A stretch of 22,153 bases of DNA from Bacteroidota bacterium (GCA_947461015.1 CANHIR010000011.1:1-22153); one strand, 5' to 3'. Shown: positions 1-7,891, numbered from the stretch's first letter. A program made the numbers and translations. The notes: generated by a model not told the origin, from the sequence alone.

Positions 1-8
1 ATTGAATC

Positions 9-893
9 ATGGCTGATTTAACTAAACCAACTGCAACTGCAACCGCTGTGAAAAAACCAGCAGCACCTCAAAAGAAAGGCGGCAACTTGATTGCTACTTT
101 GGCACCTATTGCTTGTATCATTGCAGGCTATGTTATCTGGCGTTTTGTGTTAGGTAATGAATCTAATTTTAAAATCAAAGATCCAGGCACAGACTTTATG
201 TCTAAATTTTGGCCTAACCACAAAGGACCAATTGGTGCAATTAATAAAATGTATGAAGGTGGTATCGTTGTACCTATCTTAATTGGTAGCTTATTAGTGG
301 TATTAACTTTTGTTGTTGAAAGATTATTAACAGTAGCTAAAGCTTCTGGTACTGGTAGCAATACTGAATTTATTCGCAAAGTTCAATTTCATTTAGCAAA
401 TAAAGAAATAGACAAAGCAATTACTGAATGCGATAAACAAAAAGGTTCTGTTGGTAATGTTATGAAATCAGGTTTGAAAAAATACAAGGAAATGATTTCT
501 AATACTGAATTAACTACCGATCAAAAAGTATTAAACATTCAAAAAGAAATTGAAGAAGCAACTGCATTAGAATTACCTATGTTAGAAAAGAACTTAGTAT
601 TCTTATCAACAATCGCATCTGTAGCAACTTTATTAGGTTTGTTCGGAACGGTATTGGGTATGATTCGTTCGTTCTCTAAATTAGGGGATGACAGTGGTGG
701 TGGTGGTGAAGCAGCTAAAGAATTATCTCAAGGTATTTCTGAGGCATTGTATAACACTGCATTGGGTATTGGTACTTCAGCAATCGCGATTATTATGTAT
801 AATGTGTTTACTACAAGAATTGATGGTATTACATATGGTATCGATGAGTCTGGATTTACTTTAACGCAAAGTTTTGCAGCAAACTACAAATAG
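9..893 (+). CDS. exbB: MotA/TolQ/ExbB-family proton channel protein
   Basis: This is the proton-channel subunit of a TonB energy-transduction complex in the inner membrane, where ExbB-type proteins form the oligomer around the ExbD helices. The 294-residue protein has about four hydrophobic segments, near residues 26-48, 85-106, 197-222 and 248-268. The last two flank a glycine-rich stretch (about 227-235) and carry the small-residue-rich helices typical of the family (LLGLFGTVLGM, ALGIGTSAIAI). The N-terminal 25 residues are Ala/Lys/Pro-rich, and the helix at 26-48 is an addition over the classic three-helix ExbB. It is followed by two exbD-like genes and tonB on the same strand, which fixes the role better than the sequence alone. 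The ATG lies only 8 bases into the window, so the promoter is not visible. Confidence 0.9.
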   Translation: MADLTKPTATATAVKKPAAPQKKGGNLIATLAPIACIIAGYVIWRFVLGNESNFKIKDPGTDFMSKFWPNHKGPIGAINKMYEGGIVVPILIGSLLVVLTFVVERLLTVAKASGTGSNTEFIRKVQFHLANKEIDKAITECDKQKGSVGNVMKSGLKKYKEMISNTELTTDQKVLNIQKEIEEATALELPMLEKNLVFLSTIASVATLLGLFGTVLGMIRSFSKLGDDSGGGGEAAKELSQGISEALYNTALGIGTSAIAIIMYNVFTTRIDGITYGIDESGFTLTQSFAANYK

Positions 894-945
894 TAGTAAA
901 CTATTTAGATAAGGGAACTTATAAATTAATTAAAAGAGAATAAAA

Positions 946-1599
946 ATGGGTAGAGCCAAATTACCACGTAAGAGTACCAGCATCGACATGACAGCCATGT
1001 GTGATGTGGCTTTCCTTCTATTGTCATTTTTTATCTTAACGACTAAATTTAAACCTTCGGAAGCAATTGCTGTAACTACACCAAGTTCAGTTGCCGCTAA
1101 GAAAGCTCCGAAAAAGAATTTTGTATTGGTTACGATAGATAAAGACGGTAAAGTTTTTCTTTCAATAGATGATAAGAACAAAAGAGGTGACGTTATTGAA
1201 TATTTAAATACATACAACCAATTGGGTGCGAATGTAGATAAATTCAAAAAAGCCGATTATATCGGTGCATCTTTTGCGCAATTAAAATCTTTTTTAGATA
1301 AACCACAAGAGCAAAGAGTTGGAGATCAACTCCCTGGCATTCCTTGTAAGGATTCTACGAATAATGAACTTGTCGATTGGATGCGTGCAGTAAACTCAGC
1401 ATATGCCGGAACTAAAATGGACTTATTAGTAAAAGGCGATAATCTTGCTAAATATCCTTCATTCAAGGGGGTGATTACTGCATTCAAGAAAAACGATATT
1501 CAGAAGTTCCAGATTGTTACAAATCCTGAAAGCGCACCTATCGGTTCAGAGTTGTATAACAGACCTAACAAAGGAGAAGGAAATCAGGAGAATAACTAA
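946..1599 (+). CDS. exbD: ExbD/TolR-family biopolymer transport protein (first copy)
   Basis: This is the small membrane partner of ExbB, anchored by one N-terminal helix with the rest in the periplasm. The helix begins at about residue 17 and contains Asp20 in the context MCDVAFLLLSFFI, matching the protonatable transmembrane aspartate of ExbD. At 217 residues it is longer than the roughly 140 of enterobacterial ExbD; the extra length lies in the periplasmic part, which includes a Cys at about 130 and ends in a charged tail. It starts 52 bases after exbB and is followed 28 bases later by a second exbD, so all are probably co-transcribed. No strong Shine-Dalgarno is present; the leader is A/T-rich. 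Assignment to ExbD rather than TolR rests on the tonB gene downstream. Confidence 0.9.
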   Translation: MGRAKLPRKSTSIDMTAMCDVAFLLLSFFILTTKFKPSEAIAVTTPSSVAAKKAPKKNFVLVTIDKDGKVFLSIDDKNKRGDVIEYLNTYNQLGANVDKFKKADYIGASFAQLKSFLDKPQEQRVGDQLPGIPCKDSTNNELVDWMRAVNSAYAGTKMDLLVKGDNLAKYPSFKGVITAFKKNDIQKFQIVTNPESAPIGSELYNRPNKGEGNQENN

Positions 1600-1627
1600 A
1601 TTATAAACTAATTAAAAGCTATTTATT

Positions 1628-2197
1628 ATGGCAGAATTAGATACCTCGGGTGGGGGACATAAGAAAGGACCTGGTGTCAAAAAAGGAAAAAAATTATCAA
1701 CGCGTGTGGATTTAACACCGATGGTGGATTTAGGTTTCCTTTTAATCACCTTCTTCATCTTCACTACCACGATGAGTCAACCTACCGCAATGAAGTTGAA
1801 CTTGCCAGATGATAAAGTAAAGCCTGAGGAGCAAAATAAAGCAAAGGAATCAGGTGCTTTAACAATTTTGATGGGTGCAGATAATCATATTTACTATTAC
1901 GAAGGACAGTTAAAACCTGATGCTTCTAATTTTAAATCCGCATCTTACAATGGCGAAAATTCAATTCGTGATGTAATAATGAATAAGAAGAAAAGTGTAA
2001 GAAGTATGGCTCAGGACCCTAACGATCCAGAGCATGACTTGGTAGTTGTAATTAAGCCAAGCCAATATTGCACTTATAAAAATGTGATTGATATTTTGGA
2101 TGAGATGTCCATTAACCTCGTAAAAAAATATGCTTTAGTGGATATTTTTGATGCAGAAGAGCAGTTGATTAAAATATCAGATACCCAAAAACCTTAA
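1628..2197 (+). CDS. exbD: ExbD/TolR-family biopolymer transport protein (second copy)
   Basis: This second ExbD-type subunit has 189 residues. A Gly/Lys-rich cytoplasmic leader (1-24) precedes a single membrane helix with Asp34 in the motif TPMVDLGFLLITFFIF, the conserved proton-carrying aspartate. The periplasmic part ends with a segment (about 143-175) that fits the ExbD/TolR C-terminal fold. It differs clearly from the first copy, so this is a diverged pair and not a recent duplication. Paired ExbD genes next to ExbB and TonB are familiar in Bacteroidota; whether the two form mixed complexes or serve different partners cannot be read from the sequence. It lies 28 bases after the first copy and 21 bases before tonB. 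Confidence 0.88.
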   Translation: MAELDTSGGGHKKGPGVKKGKKLSTRVDLTPMVDLGFLLITFFIFTTTMSQPTAMKLNLPDDKVKPEEQNKAKESGALTILMGADNHIYYYEGQLKPDASNFKSASYNGENSIRDVIMNKKKSVRSMAQDPNDPEHDLVVVIKPSQYCTYKNVIDILDEMSINLVKKYALVDIFDAEEQLIKISDTQKP

Positions 2198-2218
2198 TCA
2201 CAATTAAAAGTATTTAAA

Positions 2219-3043
2219 ATGGACGCAAATAAAATATTAACAGCTGATGGCCTTGACCTCATTTTTGAGGGGCGATACAAGGATTTTGGTGCGTATGAGT
2301 TAAGAAAATCATACAACAAAAGAATCCTAATCGCATTAATAGCAATGCTTTTAACTGCAGCATTATTTTCTGCAGGCTCTATTTATTCTAATAGCGGCAA
2401 GAAGAAAAAGAAATCAGCGGAAACATTTGTTGAAGATGTTTCTTTAGTTGATTCTAAAACAGAAAAGGAAAAACTTCCTCCACCGCCACCGCCGCCGCCA
2501 AAGCAAGAGCCACCAAAAGTGGAATTAGCAAAGTTCACACCTCCTAAAATTGTAAAAGACGAGGAAGTGAGAAAAGAGGATGAAGTGAAAGAGCAAGAAA
2601 AATTAGAAGAAGTAAAAATTGGTAGTTTTGACCAAAAAGGGGACAAGATAGATGTGGTAGCTGCTCCTGTTGAAGTTAGCACTGGGCCTACTCAAGTTCC
2701 TGACGAAGAAACTGACAAGATTTTCACTTCAGTGCAAATTCAATCTACCTTCCCAGGGGGACCAGAAGCTTGGGCTAAATTTTTGACTAGAACCTTAAAT
2801 AGGGATTTACCAGTTGAAAATGGGGCACCTGCAGGAATTTATAAAGTAATTGTATCCTTCGTTGTATCAAGAGACGGTTCAATTTCAGATGTAAAGGCTG
2901 AAAACGATCCAGGTTATGGTACAGCAGCTGAAGCAGTTCGTGTAATTCAAAAGGGACCTAAATGGACACCTGCTGAACAAAATGGACACAGAGTAATTTA
3001 TCGTCACCGACAAGTTATTGGCTTCCAGGTTACAGAAGATTAA
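2219..3043 (+). CDS. tonB: TonB energy transducer
   Basis: TonB couples the ExbB/ExbD proton channel to outer-membrane receptors. The 274-residue protein has a cytoplasmic start of about 34 residues, one membrane helix at about 36-54, then a Lys-rich stretch. A periplasm-spanning region rich in Pro, Glu and Lys follows, including eight consecutive prolines (87-94). The C-terminal TonB domain runs from about 178 to 272 and contains the STFPGGPEAWAKFL segment and GIYKVIVSFVVSRDGSISDV, both typical of Bacteroidota TonB proteins. The N terminus is longer than the few residues preceding the helix in E. coli TonB. It is the last gene of the exbB-exbD-exbD-tonB cluster and is followed 50 bases later by a strong intrinsic terminator. 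No receptor gene accompanies it. Confidence 0.93.
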   Translation: MDANKILTADGLDLIFEGRYKDFGAYELRKSYNKRILIALIAMLLTAALFSAGSIYSNSGKKKKKSAETFVEDVSLVDSKTEKEKLPPPPPPPPKQEPPKVELAKFTPPKIVKDEEVRKEDEVKEQEKLEEVKIGSFDQKGDKIDVVAAPVEVSTGPTQVPDEETDKIFTSVQIQSTFPGGPEAWAKFLTRTLNRDLPVENGAPAGIYKVIVSFVVSRDGSISDVKAENDPGYGTAAEAVRVIQKGPKWTPAEQNGHRVIYRHRQVIGFQVTED

Positions 3044-3093
3044 TAATTTTAAGCATAATGTTAATCCATTAAGCTAGAAAGTATAACAGTTTT

Positions 3094-3124
3094 AAAAGTC
3101 CCGCTTTATAGCGGGACTTTTTTT
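3094..3124 (+). terminator. Intrinsic terminator after tonB
   Basis: An 11-bp perfect stem (AAAAGTCCCGC paired with GCGGGACTTTT) with a 6-base loop TTTATA runs directly into a T tract ending at 3124. This is a textbook Rho-independent terminator for the TonB operon. The promoter box for mnmE starts only 12 bases after the T tract. Confidence 0.93.
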
Positions 3125-3136
3125 ATGGATACGACA

Positions 3137-3144
3137 TATCTTTG
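3137..3144 (+). promoter_or_regulatory. Bacteroidota-type -7 box (TATCTTTG) for mnmE
   Basis: TATCTTTG matches the Bacteroidota sigma-A -7 consensus TAnnTTTG exactly. It ends only 4 bases before the ATG at 3149, so transcription should begin at or next to the start codon. No good -33 TTTG is seen at the usual spacing, because that position falls inside the terminator stem. The consensus is established for the phylum; use of this site is inferred. Confidence 0.6.
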
Positions 3145-3148
3145 CGCT

Positions 3149-4525
3149 ATGCGTGAAAATTTGAGTTCTTGGAATGATACTATTGTTGCATTAGCAACAG
3201 CACCAGGTCTTGGGGCAATTGCAGTGATTCGATTAAGTGGTCCCAATGCCATTGAAATTGTTGCAAAATCATTTTCTAAGAAAAGTATCTTAAAGCAGCC
3301 AACCCATACTGTACATTTTGGTAAATTAGTTAGTGGAAACGAAGTGATTGATGAAGTAGTGGTTAGTTTATATCGAGCTCCACGCTCTTATACGGGAGAA
3401 GAGGTTGTAGAAATTTCTTGTCATGGTGCTCCACTAATTCAAGATGCAATTTTGCAGTTAATGATTGAGTTAGGCGCTAGGATGGCGAAGCCTGGAGAAT
3501 TTACACAGAGAGCATTCCTAAATGGGAAATTGGACTTAACACAAGCGGAAGCAGTAGCGGACTTAATAGCCAGTAATACAGAAGCTGCCCGTAAAACAGC
3601 ATTGCATAATTTGAAAGGAGGATTTTCAAATGATTTGCAAATTATGCGCGAAAAATTAATAAAATTTTCCGCACTCATCGAACTTGAATTAGATTTCTCT
3701 CAAGAAGATGTGGCTTTTGCAAATAAAAAAGAACTTGAGATACTGGTGCAACAATTGCAATTAAAAACGCAGGAATTATTGGATTCATTTAAGCTAGGAA
3801 ATGTAATAAAAAATGGAGTGCAGGTTGCCATTGTAGGCAAGCCCAATGCAGGAAAATCTACCTTGTTAAATGCACTATTAAACGAAAATAGGGCATTGGT
3901 AAGTGAAATACCTGGCACTACGAGGGATACGGTGGAAGAGTATTTAAATATAGGTGGTGTAATATTTAAACTAATAGACACTGCTGGAATCAGAAACTTT
4001 ACTACAGATGCTATAGAACAAATGGGTATTGAAAAAAGTAAGGAAAAAATTTTAGATGCAGATATTGTAATTGCACTGTTTGATATAAATGATGAGGGTA
4101 TGGAACAAGCCAAGGTTTGGCAAGCTGAATTAGAAAAGGAAAAGTTAGTACTCGTTGGGAATAAAAAGGATTTATTAAAGGACCCATCTATTTTATCAAA
4201 CGATGCTATGCAAGAAGTTGTATTTATTTCTGCCAAAGAAAAGGACAATATTAAGCAGCTTGAAAATGTATTATACGAAAAGGCAGTTGGGGATGGCTTA
4301 CATAAAGAAGGCACTATTATTACCAATGCAAGACATGTAAGTTCCCTTAAAAAACTTTCACTTGCTTTAAATGATGTAGAAACTGGCTTACAGCACAATG
4401 TAACGGGGGACTTACTTGCTTTAGATATAAGACAAGCGCTACATTATTTAGGTACCATTACAGGACAAATCACCAACGAGGATCAATTGGATTTTATCTT
4501 TTCAAAGTTCTGTATTGGAAAGTAA
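3149..4525 (+). CDS. mnmE: tRNA uridine-5-carboxymethylaminomethyl modification GTPase MnmE
   Basis: MnmE works with MnmG to build the 5-carboxymethylaminomethyl group on U34 of tRNAs reading split codon boxes. From the ATG at 3149 the protein has 458 residues, the usual family length. Visible parts are the N-terminal tetrahydrofolate-binding domain (start to about 118), the helical domain, and the inserted G domain with P loop GKPNAGKS (230-237), TTRD, DTAG (277-280), NKKD (338-341) and SAK. The essential C-terminal CIGK with its catalytic Cys is intact. An in-frame ATG at 3125 would add eight residues, but it lies upstream of the TATCTTTG box, so 3149 is preferred. The next gene starts 18 bases downstream and is probably co-transcribed. 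Confidence 0.95.
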   Translation: MRENLSSWNDTIVALATAPGLGAIAVIRLSGPNAIEIVAKSFSKKSILKQPTHTVHFGKLVSGNEVIDEVVVSLYRAPRSYTGEEVVEISCHGAPLIQDAILQLMIELGARMAKPGEFTQRAFLNGKLDLTQAEAVADLIASNTEAARKTALHNLKGGFSNDLQIMREKLIKFSALIELELDFSQEDVAFANKKELEILVQQLQLKTQELLDSFKLGNVIKNGVQVAIVGKPNAGKSTLLNALLNENRALVSEIPGTTRDTVEEYLNIGGVIFKLIDTAGIRNFTTDAIEQMGIEKSKEKILDADIVIALFDINDEGMEQAKVWQAELEKEKLVLVGNKKDLLKDPSILSNDAMQEVVFISAKEKDNIKQLENVLYEKAVGDGLHKEGTIITNARHVSSLKKLSLALNDVETGLQHNVTGDLLALDIRQALHYLGTITGQITNEDQLDFIFSKFCIGK

Positions 4526-4543
4526 CTGCTTCCATTAAAAAAT

Positions 4544-5485
4544 ATGACTTCACCATTTCATCAAATTATTAAAGAACAAGGCCTTGTTATATTAGATGGC
4601 GCTTTAGCAACGGAACTAGAAGCAAGAGGCGCAAATTTAAATCACGCTTTATGGTCGGCTAAATTGCTTGCCGAAAATCCTGCCCTTATTCAAAAAGTGC
4701 ATGAACATTATTTACAAGTTGGGGCCAATGTTATTTCCACAGCAAGTTATCAGGCTAGTTTTTTAGGATTTGAAAAACAAGGGTATACTAAACAAGAAGC
4801 AATTCATTTTTTACAAAATAGTGTACAACTTGCAATAGATGCAAGAGATCAATATGTAAAGCAATTCACTAACCCTTTATCCATAAAGCCACTCGTAGCC
4901 GCATCTATAGGGCCCTATGGAGCAGCCTTAGCGGATGGATCGGAATATACAGGGTATAAAAATGTTTCGGTAAAAACTTTAATGGAATTCCACGAGGAAA
5001 GATTAGTTGTTTTATCAAATACGCAAGCCGATATTTTAGCATTTGAAACTATTCCTTGCATTGAAGAAGCATTAGCGATTAAGGAACTACTTAAGTTGCA
5101 TCCTCAAAAACAAGCTTGGATAAGTTTTAGTTGTAAAGATGGTTCTCATTTAAGTAGTGGGGAACTATTTGAAGATGCCATAAAATTGTTAGAGGACGCG
5201 GATCAAATTATAGGCGTAGGAGTAAATTGCACCCCACCAGCATGTATACTTTCGCTAATTCAAATTGCCAAACCCATTACAAGTAAAGTAATATTAGTAT
5301 ATCCCAACAAAGGAGAGACCTATAATGCAATTGATAAAGTATGGGAACATGTAGATGGCTGTAAGCTTACTTTTTTTGAAAACGCAACAATGTGGTTAGA
5401 AGCTGGCGCAAAAGCAATAGGTGGATGTTGTAGAACAAGTCCTGCTGATATTAAGCAGTTGAGCGAACTAATCGTTAAAGCGTAA
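4544..5485 (+). CDS. Homocysteine S-methyltransferase family protein (MmuM-like)
   Basis: This is a zinc-dependent methyltransferase expected to make methionine from homocysteine, probably with S-methylmethionine or S-adenosylmethionine as methyl donor. The 313-residue protein covers the whole single-domain barrel. The N terminus has the family pattern LDGALATELEARGANL, and the zinc ligands appear as Cys229 in GVNCTPP and Cys295-Cys296 in GGCCRTSPADI. Its size and lack of cobalamin and folate domains match stand-alone MmuM/YagD-type enzymes and not the N-terminal part of MetH. It begins 18 bases after mnmE, which suggests a shared transcript. No S-methylmethionine permease is present, so the natural methyl donor is uncertain. 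Confidence 0.88.
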   Translation: MTSPFHQIIKEQGLVILDGALATELEARGANLNHALWSAKLLAENPALIQKVHEHYLQVGANVISTASYQASFLGFEKQGYTKQEAIHFLQNSVQLAIDARDQYVKQFTNPLSIKPLVAASIGPYGAALADGSEYTGYKNVSVKTLMEFHEERLVVLSNTQADILAFETIPCIEEALAIKELLKLHPQKQAWISFSCKDGSHLSSGELFEDAIKLLEDADQIIGVGVNCTPPACILSLIQIAKPITSKVILVYPNKGETYNAIDKVWEHVDGCKLTFFENATMWLEAGAKAIGGCCRTSPADIKQLSELIVKA

Positions 5486-5522
5486 ATATATTTTAGAATT
5501 TTAATAATTAATTAAGTTTTTC

Positions 5523-6689
5523 ATGCATAAAATAATCGCATTATTTTTTTTTATTTTAATGGTGAAAATTGGGCAGGCTCAACAAGAAGTGACTGTATTT
5601 GAATCTGGTACCGAAGGGTATAAGATTTTTAGAATACCATCCATTATCCAAACACCTAAAAAAACTATTGTCGCCTTTGCCGAAGGACGCAAAAATGGAG
5701 GTGCTGATTTTGGAGATATTAAAATTGTTATGAAAAAAAGTATGGACAAGGGCAAGACCTGGTCAAGTTTAAAAGTTGTCGCATCCTATGCTCATTGGCA
5801 GGTGGGCAATGCCGCACCGGTGGTAGATTTATTAGACCCAAATTATCCCAATGGGAAAATTTACCTTTTTTACAACACTGGCAATGTTAGTGAAATGGAT
5901 CTTAGGCAGGGAAAGGGGGTGAGAGAGGTATGGTACATTAGTTCCGAGGATGAGGGTGAAACCTGGACTGCTCCTGTGAACATTACTACTCAGGTGCATT
6001 ACCCAAATGGAACAATGGAAGGTAGAACTTACACAAGTGATAAAGATTGGAGAACCTATGCCAATACCCCAGGCCATGCAACACAATGCTTGGAAGGCAA
6101 GTTTAAGGGACGTATTTTTATTGCAGCAAACCATTCACAAGGGGGGTCGAAACCCAACTTTAAGGATTATTTTTCTCATGGATATTACTCCGACGATCAT
6201 GGCAAAACATTTAAGCTTTCATCAACAATTGATATTGCTGGAAGTAATGAAGCAACCGCAGCTTTCCTAAGTAATGATCGTTTAATTTTAAACGCACGCA
6301 ATCAATCAGGAGATATAAAATCTCGTATTGTTTCATTTAGCAACAATGGAGGCGAAAGTTTTGAAAAAGCGAATTTTGATAATGCATTGTCCGATCCCGT
6401 TTGTGAAGGAGCAATCTTGAATATTGGAAAGCTAAAAGGAAAAGCTATTTTGGCATTTGTCAATGCTGCAGATACCGTAAACAGAAACAACCTAAGTTTA
6501 AAAATAAGTTTTGATGAAGGAAAAACCTGGCCCATTCAAAGATTAGTAGATGGGACAACGAATCCGATTTTGAGTCAAAAAGATTTTACTGCTTATGCTG
6601 ATTTAATTAAAACCGGACGCAGAGAAATAGGAGTATTGTATGAAAAGGAAAACTATCGTAAAATGGTTTTCAAGCTAGTTAAATGGTAA
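5523..6689 (+). CDS. Secreted sialidase (exo-alpha-sialidase, GH33-type)
   Basis: The gene encodes an exported enzyme expected to release terminal sialic acids from glycans. The 388-residue protein starts with a signal peptide (about 1-20, cleavage near GQA-Q). The FRIP motif at 36-39 supplies the first active-site Arg (Arg37). Five Asp-box-like repeats are seen at about 73-80, 150-158, 223-230, 273-280 and 329-336; SFDEGKTW and SMDKGKTW are canonical. Asp62 or Asp65 fits the acid/base, Glu243 and Arg259 fit the E...R pair, Arg321 the third Arg and Tyr368 (in AYADL) the nucleophile, all by family pattern. There is no extra lectin domain or type IX secretion tail. No sialic-acid catabolism or Sus genes adjoin it. 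A nine-T run lies within the signal-peptide codons. Confidence 0.88.
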   Translation: MHKIIALFFFILMVKIGQAQQEVTVFESGTEGYKIFRIPSIIQTPKKTIVAFAEGRKNGGADFGDIKIVMKKSMDKGKTWSSLKVVASYAHWQVGNAAPVVDLLDPNYPNGKIYLFYNTGNVSEMDLRQGKGVREVWYISSEDEGETWTAPVNITTQVHYPNGTMEGRTYTSDKDWRTYANTPGHATQCLEGKFKGRIFIAANHSQGGSKPNFKDYFSHGYYSDDHGKTFKLSSTIDIAGSNEATAAFLSNDRLILNARNQSGDIKSRIVSFSNNGGESFEKANFDNALSDPVCEGAILNIGKLKGKAILAFVNAADTVNRNNLSLKISFDEGKTWPIQRLVDGTTNPILSQKDFTAYADLIKTGRREIGVLYEKENYRKMVFKLVKW

Positions 6690-6696
6690 ATCTAAT

Positions 6697-7359
6697 TTAA
6701 TGAATGGTCAAATTGGTATAGTCTTTCACAAAGTGTATTACATTGTCAAATTTTTCAAATTCTGCTTGTTCGTGCGCTCCAAAAATAACTACTGTTTTCA
6801 TGCCCGCATTTTGAGCGCACTCAACACCTTTGGGGGTGTCTTCAAAAACAATACAATCTGCAGGAGCTAAACCAAGTTGTTGCGCACATTTTAAAAAAGT
6901 TTCCGGGTCGGGTTTGCTCTTTACAACATCATTGGCACTCACAATGGCGTCAAAATAATGTCTAATCTCCATATTGTCAATTACAAAATTAATATTATCT
7001 ATAATGGCTGCCGAACCAATCCCCATTTTAATATGATGCTTTGCAGTATTGGCTAAAAAAGCTTCTAGTCCGTCTATTAATTTTAAATGAGGCTTAAATT
7101 CAATGCGGTACAAAGCCTCTTTATCAGTTCCTAATTTTATTTTTTCTTCCATCGAAAAACGTTTGGGAAAAATACGCTCTAAAAGTTCATCATTTTTTCC
7201 ATAACATTCATGTTTCATTTCGGCTAGGGTAAGATTTCCTCCTAGTTTAATTATTTCCTTATGCCATGCGGCAATATGGTAAGGCATATCATTCACCATA
7301 GTGCCATTTAAATCAAATAAGAAACCCTTTGCGTTTGAGAACATAGCATGAATCGTCAT
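6697..7359 (-). CDS. HAD-superfamily hydrolase, beta-phosphoglucomutase-like
   Basis: This is a cytoplasmic haloacid-dehalogenase-fold enzyme of 220 residues with an alpha-helical cap, closest in pattern to beta-phosphoglucomutase/sugar-phosphatase subfamilies. Motif I reads FDLNGTMVND with nucleophile Asp16. Motif II Ser116 sits in GIGSAA, motif III Lys149 in KSKPDPETF, and motif IV in VFEDTPKGV (Glu173, Asp174). The second Asp of the usual DxD is Asn18 here (codon at 7306-7308), so the normal acid/base residue is absent and catalytic class is uncertain. It starts 23 bases after the stop of the upstream unknown gene, implying one minus-strand transcript. Its end faces the sialidase end with a 7-base gap and no visible terminator. 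Confidence 0.82.
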   Translation of the reverse strand: MTIHAMFSNAKGFLFDLNGTMVNDMPYHIAAWHKEIIKLGGNLTLAEMKHECYGKNDELLERIFPKRFSMEEKIKLGTDKEALYRIEFKPHLKLIDGLEAFLANTAKHHIKMGIGSAAIIDNINFVIDNMEIRHYFDAIVSANDVVKSKPDPETFLKCAQQLGLAPADCIVFEDTPKGVECAQNAGMKTVVIFGAHEQAEFEKFDNVIHFVKDYTNLTIH

Positions 7360-7382
7360 AGATATTTATAAATAATTAAAGT

Positions 7383-7862
7383 TTATTGCTGTTTTGAATA
7401 ATAAACTTTCGCGGCTTGCATAATTTCTTTTATTTGCTTTTCCAGTTTCTTGGCCGTATAGTAGTTTTCAATTCTCTTTATAGGGTTCATTGTATTATTG
7501 TTTACTGTACAATCATACAATACAGCAGTAATTGCTTTTTCGGTATCGTAGTAGGCAGATATTGTCAGTTTGGTTTCAATATCTTCTATTTGAAGTATAG
7601 ATTTTGCATTGTCAATCATTCCACCCTTATCCACCCTAAGGGTGCAGTTGTCGAAAGTAAAAGTGCTAGTTTTGTCATCCTTTTGTTTAAACGGCATCCA
7701 TTTATCCCAATATTGTGTTTGAACAATCCCCTTTTCTCCATCGTAAGCAGATTTTGGAAAATTATCTAGTCCTTTAATGACAATTTTACTTGGTATAAAT
7801 AAGTAAACAAAATAGAAGGCGGCAATAAAGATAATTGCAAAGGTAATTTTAAGGTATTTCAT
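7383..7862 (-). CDS. Membrane-anchored protein of unknown function
   Basis: I do not recognise this protein with confidence. From the ATG at 7862 it has 159 residues: an N-terminal hydrophobic helix (about 4-22) followed by a soluble part of about 135 residues with few cysteines and a Lys-rich C terminus. A longer reading from 7946 is open, but 7862 is preferred because a TAnnTTTG box lies 21 bases upstream of it and the helix then sits at the N terminus. The pattern of a helix, then LFIPSKIVI, then WDKWMPF is reminiscent of the N-terminal part of SRPBCC/polyketide-cyclase-like proteins of this phylum, but the protein is short for that fold and the resemblance is weak. It heads a likely two-gene unit with the HAD hydrolase. 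Confidence 0.65.
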   Translation of the reverse strand: MKYLKITFAIIFIAAFYFVYLFIPSKIVIKGLDNFPKSAYDGEKGIVQTQYWDKWMPFKQKDDKTSTFTFDNCTLRVDKGGMIDNAKSILQIEDIETKLTISAYYDTEKAITAVLYDCTVNNNTMNPIKRIENYYTAKKLEKQIKEIMQAAKVYYSKQQ

Positions 7863-7883
7863 AAAACGCTCAAGTTTGTAGTG

Positions 7884-7891
7884 CAAATTTA
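7884..7891 (-). promoter_or_regulatory. -7 box (TAAATTTG on the minus strand) for the 7862-6697 unit
   Basis: Read on the minus strand, TAAATTTG matches the phylum consensus TAnnTTTG and ends 21 bases before the ATG at 7862. The intergenic region 7863-7973 also holds an 8-T/7-A tract at 7915-7929. No clear -33 element was identified. Confidence 0.5.

Noticed and set aside
3700..4398. Long minus-strand open frame of 232 codons opposite mnmE
   Set aside because: The translation is Ser/Phe/Ile-rich without motifs, and the plus strand encodes an intact MnmE with all GTPase motifs.
5513..5520. TAAGTTTT just before the sialidase ATG as a -7 box
   Set aside because: It lacks the final G, and such A/T strings are frequent by chance in this composition.
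6007..6270. Plus-strand open frame of 87 codons inside the sialidase
   Set aside because: It is out of frame with a well-conserved enzyme and shows no recognisable domain.
7416..7769. Plus-strand open frame of 117 codons opposite the 7862-7383 gene
   Set aside because: The Phe/Tyr/Cys-rich composition is that of an antisense shadow; the minus-strand frame has a proper membrane helix, a charged soluble part and a promoter box.
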